From NCBI RefSeq assembly GCF_030867145.1, contig NC_134436.1, positions 3,906,001 to 3,970,000 on the forward strand: 64,000 bases of DNA. The letters run 5' to 3'. This document shows positions 58,001 to 64,000 of this stretch, piece by piece. The DNA comes from Opisthocomus hoazin. Taxonomy: Eukaryota > Chordata > Aves > Opisthocomiformes > Opisthocomidae. Within the stretch, counting starts at the first letter, position 1, and each line of letters starts with the position of its first letter. The notes beneath the pieces were generated by a model. It worked only from the letters and a program-made list of their open reading frames with translations, had not been told where the DNA came from and ran no database searches. Position numbers and translations under genes: made by a program.

Positions 58001-61000
58001 TGAGAAGTACAGGGATCGAGCCAAGGAGAGGAGAGATGGTGTGAACAAGGACTATGAGGAAACGGAGCTGATCAGCACAACTGCCAACTACAGAGCTGTG
58101 GGGCCGACGGCAGAGGCGTACGTGAGCCTGCGGCGTGGCCTTGTCTTCCCAGTCTGCTCTAGAGGGTCTGTCTTGTAACTGACTCTGTTTTTGTTGCACA
58201 GGGATAAATCTGCTGCAGAGAAGAGGAGACAGTTGATCCAGGAGTCCAAGTTCTTGGGTGGTGACATGGAGCACACTCACTTGGTGAAGGGTCTGGACTT
58301 TGCACTGTTGCAGAAGGTGAGCACAGATATCACCATGCTGCTCCTCTTCTACCCTGTCCACTCCCACAGGCAGAGAGGGTGGGCAGAGGGTAGTAGCAGC
58401 CACTTACAGGTGCTTTAGTCTTGTCAGTCTGAATTTCTTCCTCTGGGAGAGATTTATGAAGAGTTGGGGAGCTGGTGGAAGTAGGCCTACTGGTTCTGGT
58501 GAGCAGCAGTGGCATGGATTGGTCTGTAACACATGGGTTTACTCTGTGGCCAGGTACGGGCTGAGATTGCCAGCAAGGAGAAGGAAGAGGAAGAAATGAT
58601 GGAGAAGCCCCAGAAAGAAACGAAGTGAGTGAGTGAGGATTTTGCACTCCAGAGTGCAGCAGCCTCCCAGAGAGGAGGATGCAGAGGAGGCATACACTTA
58701 GCGTAATACTTCTGTTTCTTTTCTGTTTCTGTTCAGGAAAGATGAAGATCCTGAGAACAAAATTGAATTTAAGACCCGGCTGGGTAAGACTGTGTGGATG
58801 TGGCTGTTGCCCACCTTATGTTGTGACCTGAATGCGGAAGAAATCTTAAAGGGTGACTGGAGGAATGAAAACCTTAAATCATCAAAGGGGGACAGTCTCA
58901 AGTGTAGGCATCTTGAATTTGAGGGATGGAGGAAGCATGTTTCTTCAGAGGTGATGCTGATGTTTCTGATAACCTAAATGTGCTTTGCTGTGGGCTTGTC
59001 CATCGCTCTCGTAGGAGCAGCTCTCCCATGCGTTTCCCTCCCCTCCAGGTCGCAACATCTACCGCATTCTGTTCAAGAACAAGGCCTACGAGCGGAATGA
59101 GCTGTTCCTGCCAGGGAGGATGGCCTACGTGGTAGATCTGGATGATGAGTATGCCGACACCGATATCCCAACCACGCTGATCCGGAGCAAGGCTGACTGC
59201 CCCACCATGGAGGTACCCACCAAGCATCCAGGTTGCCTGACTGCATTGGTCAGAGCAGGTGTTGCTGGGAGGAGTTCCCTGCCAGGGGAGTCGGACGCTT
59301 CCTCGGGGATTTCTCTTTCAGGCACAGACGACACTGACCACCAATGACATTGTCATCAGCAAACTGACGCAGATCCTCTCCTATCTCAGACAAGGGACCC
59401 GCAACAAGAAGCTCAAGAGGAAAGACAAAGGTAGGAGCTGAAGGGGAACCAAGAAGTAGGATTTAATGCTTGAAGCGTGTCCCAAGAGAATGAGATGTGT
59501 TTTGGTTTGCTGCATTCCCCTGTGCCATGAGGCGGTGGACTTAGAGGACAGTGATTTCCTGTAGTTCCCCAAGCGCTGCATCCTGAAGGCAGGCTGTTCT
59601 GCAGAGAGACCACAGGGGACTGCCTGCGAGGGTGGCTCATGCTGCTATGCTCAGGCCCAGTTCCTTGAGGAAATGTCCCCTGTTGGGGAGGGACACAGTG
59701 GCTTTCTGAGGGGGCTAGATGTGATGTGGTAACCAAACAGGGAGTCAGGAGGACACCTTCCAGGCCACCACGTTTGGGGCTTGGACGCTAGACTGGGGAC
59801 AGGGAAACAGTGCGGGTGGCGGAGTGGATGATATGCCTCTCACTGCTCTTGTGTCCTTGCAGGGAAGCTGGATGAGAAGAAGCCCCCTGAAGCTGATATG
59901 AAGTAAGTGCCTCCCTCCCCACAGGCTGTGGGGTCACAGCTCTCTGCCTTAAGGAATGTCTTTTTTGTACCACTGGGTTTGGAGAGGGCTGGGTTTAGTG
60001 CTTCTGGAGCAAGCTGCCTTGTTGGACCTGCAGTTTGTAGGATAAGGCTAGAGGCAAGCTCTGGGTTTTATCTCAAGCTTGAGGCAGGCAAGGGCTATCT
60101 GTTGTCTTGGTCTACCAGAAGCAGGTCCAGGCAGCAGAAGGGAGCGGAAAAGCGGTGATACCTTTGACAGATGTAGAAGTGAGTTCTAATGGGCATCCTA
60201 GCTCTCCATCTTGGTGCTGTGTGCTGCTTTAGTAGGTTCCAGTTCAAAGGGAGATGGTCGTGGCCTCTTCTCTTGCACCACCTGTAACTGCAGGCTCTTT
60301 TCCACTCATAGCATCTTTGAAGACATTGGGGATTATGTGCCCTCCACTGCAAAGATGCCACGGGAGAAGGAGCGGGAGAGGTACCGGGAGCGTGACAGGG
60401 ACCGAGAACGTGACCGGGAGCGTGACAGGGACCGGGAGAGGGACAGGGAGCGTGACCGTGAGGAGGAAAAGAAGAGGCATAGCTACTTTGAGAAGCCCAA
60501 GGCTGATGATGAGGTGAGCCTCTGCTCGTGAAGCCTGGACTGTCCCACCTGATCTCTGCCTTTGGGGAGTGCAGCTGTGGGCTTGGTGGGGTCACCCTGG
60601 TGGCTTTGGGTGTCTCTGGTTGTGCTCCTGCACATGCCAGTGTTCGGGTCTTGCCAAGCTGTCTCTCCAGCCAGGGGCTGGTGGGTGGTTGGGTGCTTCT
60701 CCTCTCCTTCAGCAAACAAGGCAGGACTAGCACAAGCCAGTAGCTTTGATGGTTCAGCTCTGTGCTTGCCACGAACAGTCTTAAAGTGGAGCTGCAAGTT
60801 GTGCAGCACTGTCATTTGCCTGCTTTCAGCCCTCACGGGTGACACAGTATCTCTTCCTCTTCTTTGCAGCCCACAGACATCGACAAAGGTGAGTGAAGTG
60901 GTGTGGACGTTTGAGTGAGGCCATACAGGGTTGCAGAGTGCAGAACTGCTTAGCTTGCTGTCCTGCGTGAGCTCCCTGCTCTCCCAGGGACTGCTGTGGT

Positions 61001-63386
61001 GGAGGGAAAATGGCTTGCCATGAGGGTTCTGGGGTGGAGAGTTTTGTGCCTACAGGCTGGTGCGTGCTGGCCCAGGTTGAGTGTGTGTGCAGATCCTTCA
61101 CTGGCAGCAGACCAGCTCGAACAACCTCATGTTGGCTGTAAGCTGAAAGGGATTCAGGGTCTCCTAGGATCAGCCTGCCCCTGTCTGTGCCTGAACTGAT
61201 CTGCTGCTCCTCGGTGTTCTCCTGGCTCCTCTTCTTCTACCTTGTATGCACCTTGTCCTTCTGCCTGTTACCCCGTCCCAGTGAATTGGTCATGCAGAAG
61301 GGGGCTGTGCCCAGCCGCATGTGTATCGGGGTGAGCGGTTCCTCCTCCAAAACTCAGCCTGCTGCTCTCTCTGCCCCAGGACCCGGCTCAGCCAAGGAGC
61401 TCATCAAGTCGATCAACGAGAAGTTTGCCGGAGCCACTGGCTGGGAAGGAGCAGAGACATATCCTTTACTGTCTGTGCCAGCCTGGCTGGCTGCAGGGAC
61501 GGGCTTCCCTTGCAGGCAGGCCTTGCCCAAGTATGGCCGTGTGGCCGTCACTTGGGAAGGGTTTTCCTCCTGTAGCAGAGGAGTGCTGCCCAAAGCTTGC
61601 TGCTCGTATGCCAAACATAAGCTCTGCAGCCTCCGATTCAGTTGTGTTAGGGCAGGAGATGGCTCTTTGGCTGGCTGTGTTCAGCCCTTAGCTGTGAGGC
61701 TACGTGGTGTTGCTTTCCTTGACTGTTGTCACATTGAAGAAGCCAGAAGACAAGAAGCAGGTGGGAGACTTCTTCGGCATGTCGAACAGCTACGCCGAGT
61801 GCTACCCTGCTACGTAAGGAAGCAGCGAGAAGCTGTGGGTTGGGAGCAGGGTGTGCCGAGGGGCTGCTGTTCTCTGGCAGCTAGAACTTGAACATCAGCC
61901 CCACTGCTTGTTGGGAGGAGTGGGTTTGACTTCATCTGGGGTTGCAACCTCCTGTTAAAATGCTCCCCGAGTCCTTGGTTCTGGCCGACCTGGCCTTCTC
62001 TTACCTGGTCTCTGCTATAAATGACTGCCTGGAGTCTGCTGCCTTTCACTGCCAGGGAGAGACCAAGGTGGCTGGGAGTCTGCTGGGTTCCCTGGTGATT
62101 CATGTGCTCGTTGAGCTCTGGCCACAAAGCAGTCCCCTGGCAGAAGAGGAGCAGCTTTCAGCCTGCAGAGTCATCTGCATTTGCAGTCTGGGATGCCCTT
62201 GTGGTACAGCTCATCTGCGGGGCCTGCAGTTGTGCAGTTGGAGGAGCTTCTCTCTAGTGCAGGAACTGAACGTGTTTGGTCTAAGGCCACGAGAGATGGC
62301 TCAAACCAGCCTGGCTTCAGTCCTGATCCATGTCCCGTGGACCCACTCCAAAACTTTGCTTGCTTTTCTTTACAGAATGGATGATATGGCCGTGGACAGC
62401 GATGAGGAGGTGGACTACAGCAAAATGGATCAGGTATGGTGTCGCCAGCCTTTCAGACCAACCAGCAAACTAGAGATCAGTGCAGGCTGAAAGGATCCCA
62501 CTGGAGAGAGGCAGGCTTGTGCAGAGGGATTGAATGCCCTGCACTGGCTGTTGAATGTGTTTTGGGGTTTGCTGATTGCTGTGTGCCTGGGCCCGAGCGA
62601 GATATGTCATCCCAGGCAGCAAACATGTGACTGGCACCTGGCCAGGAGGTGCTGGTGAGGTGTGCTGTTCCGTCCCAACTTCCTTTTCCACAGGGTCTCC
62701 TGTCTGGCGCTTCTTGGGGAGGGAATCTCTGTGCCAAGGCCAGACTGGGTACACAAGCCCATTGAACTGGGGCCAGCGGGAGACTGAGATCTTGCCTGGG
62801 TGCGCGGGGCTGCATGAGGAGCCCTGGCCAGCATCAGCTGAGCAGCTGCTCCAAGTTGTTCTTTCGCTGCAGGGTAACAAGAAAGGACCTCTGGGGCGCT
62901 GGGACTTCGACACGCAGGAGGAGTACAGCGAGTACATGAATAACAAAGAGGCTCTGCCCAAGTGAGTGCAGCCCTTGTGAAGGGCTGAGCAAGGAGTCTG
63001 GGTGGGGGTGGCAGTGCTGGCCAGACCTGGGTCCTGGGGGTGTTGAAATCAAGAAAGGGGTTCCCCTGGTGAGGACCTGAGGTGGAGCTGTGGATCCTAG
63101 GCCTGGTGGCTTGTCTTTGCTCTTAGTGCCACTTGTGAGGACTTCTGCCCAGCCGCCACTTTCAGGGGCCCAAGCGGGCCCTGGAGCCCACGCTTGTGGC
63201 TGGGGCAGACGCGTCCGTTCCCCCGGCAAGCTACGGATGCCCTGTGAGCGCTGAGCTCTGTCCCGCTCCTTCCCCAGGGCAGCCTTCCAGTACGGGATCA
63301 AGATGTCTGAGGGACGCAAAACCCGTCGCTTCAAGGAGACGAATGACAAGGCAGAGCTGGACCGGCAGTGGAAGAAGATCAGTGCG
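55016..63386 (+). CDS. IK: IK (RED), spliceosome B-complex protein, 18 exons seen, last part beyond window
   Basis: Nuclear RED protein; partners SMU1 in the spliceosomal B complex. Exons: 55016-55031, 55779-55845, 56080-56172, 57338-57397, 57950-58117, 58202-58316, 58554-58624, 58737-58783, 59049-59212, 59322-59430, 59863-59902, 60312-60513, 60870-60888, 61380-61458, 61733-61813, 62376-62433, 62873-62961, 63278-63386; 529 codons in frame (human 557 aa). The final piece (human IIEKRKKMEADGVEVKRPKY) should lie past 64000. Segments match human nearly throughout: [91 protein letters not shown]. Exon 12 encodes the Arg-Asp/Arg-Glu repeat, somewhat shorter than in human. Exon 13 is a 19-nt microexon. 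The intron 61459-61732 is of AT-AC (U12) type; all others are GT-AG. Confidence 0.96.
56477..57185 (-). mobile_element. CR1 LINE 3' fragment in IK intron 3
   Basis: About 700 bp, antisense to IK. It begins on + with tcacagaatcacagaatggt. On minus it encodes the CR1 ORF2 C-terminus ([80 protein letters not shown]) almost uninterrupted, so the copy is fairly young. It is 5'-truncated. Confidence 0.95.
61459..61732 (+). other. IK: U12-type AT-AC intron of IK
   Basis: The intron begins ATATCCTTT, an exact U12 5' splice site. It ends TTTCCTTGACTGTTGTCAC, with branch-point consensus TTCCTTGAC (branch A at 61722) 10 bases before the AC end at 61731-61732. Splicing here joins GAG-AC to A-TTG and restores human-like [13 protein letters not shown]; a GT-AG alternative does not give the frame. 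Confidence 0.92.
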
Positions 63387-64000
63387 GTGAGTGCCCGGTG
63401 CTTGAGGTGTCGCAAGCTGCCAGCATAGCCCTGGATTGCTCCCACCTAGTCCTGCCCTCGCTGTCCTAGTTGCGGCTCTGCGGTCCAGCCCACATCCTGG
63501 CAGCCAGGCCCTGCCGGTGTGCGTGCGCAGCAGGGCTGGCTCTCTAGAAGCTGGGTCTGCTCCTTGCGAAAGCATCGGCCAAGTATTTGGGGTGTCAGGG
63601 CTGCAGAGGCATCTGGAGCTGCATTTGGAGCTGTTGCCCTGGGAGCAGTCCCCATCGGGAGCTTTTTGCTCCGGGCTCCGCAGCAGATGAGCGTGTCCAA
63701 AACCAGCAGCTCCGAGCCATCGAAAGGGGCTTGGAAGCGGCCAGGCCTGTTTAGCAGCTCCCTGTTTTCTAACCGGCAGAGCTGGGGGCTGTGCTGGCAG
63801 GGGGGGCTGGCCACGAGCACCCCAACGGTACGTGGGGAAGGTGAGAACAAATTGCCCTTGGTGGCTAAAATGGAGCAAAGGGGGAACAGGCCAAGGTTCT
63901 CCAGGCCTCGGACAGCTTGTGGACAGCTTTAGCTGAGCTCAGCTTGCTCTGGCCTGGCTACAGCTCTCCCCAGGTGGGTCTGGCACCCTGCAGCCGCTCT

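Noticed and set aside
1-64000. CRISPR arrays, bacterial-type operons, tRNA or rRNA genes
   Set aside because: None seen; the window is vertebrate nuclear DNA.

Overview
The window is bird nuclear DNA. It carries many CR1 LINE fragments, two LTR fossils of avian type, GC-rich promoters and short introns. Its genes are vertebrate orthologues that cluster on human 5q31. All intron-exon structures below were read by eye from splice sites, reading-frame phase and remembered vertebrate protein sequences; no alignment was run.

Layout. 1-9.4 kb has no gene I can support, but holds a solo LTR with a 5-bp target-site duplication (3914-4288) and an ancient CR1 piece (about 8330-8945). STING1 runs on + (coding 9973-15286, 384 aa), with an ISRE-like element and a probable noncoding first exon upstream and a TG microsatellite downstream. 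15.8-28.4 kb is gene-poor: a 2.6-kb CR1 (20091-22738), an AT-rich stretch and a retroviral LTR fossil. SLC35A4 follows on + (28.8-31.9 kb) and has two conserved ORFs: a spliced 103-aa microprotein and the 315-aa transporter. On the minus strand, tail-to-tail with SLC35A4, lies a 16-exon gene (37887-32391, 550 aa) that looks like a kinesin whose motor has lost its nucleotide-binding motifs. CD14 (minus, 40178-41533) comes next. A 1-kb 23/18-bp minisatellite ends just before the CpG island of TMCO6 (+, 505 aa). TMCO6 and NDUFA2 (minus, 101 aa) converge with poly(A) signals 32 bp apart. NDUFA2 and IK (+) share a divergent promoter with three evenly spaced CCAAT boxes. IK runs off the right edge and contains a U12-type AT-AC intron.

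How the genes relate. CD14 (LPS co-receptor) and STING1 (cyclic-dinucleotide sensor) are both innate immune sensors, here about 25 kb apart. SLC35A4-MP and NDUFA2 act in mitochondria, IK in the spliceosome, and TMCO6 resembles importin-alpha. I see no shared pathway beyond neighbourhood; CD14-TMCO6-NDUFA2-IK is a conserved vertebrate block. The most novel item is the kinesin-like pseudo-motor gene between SLC35A4 and CD14.
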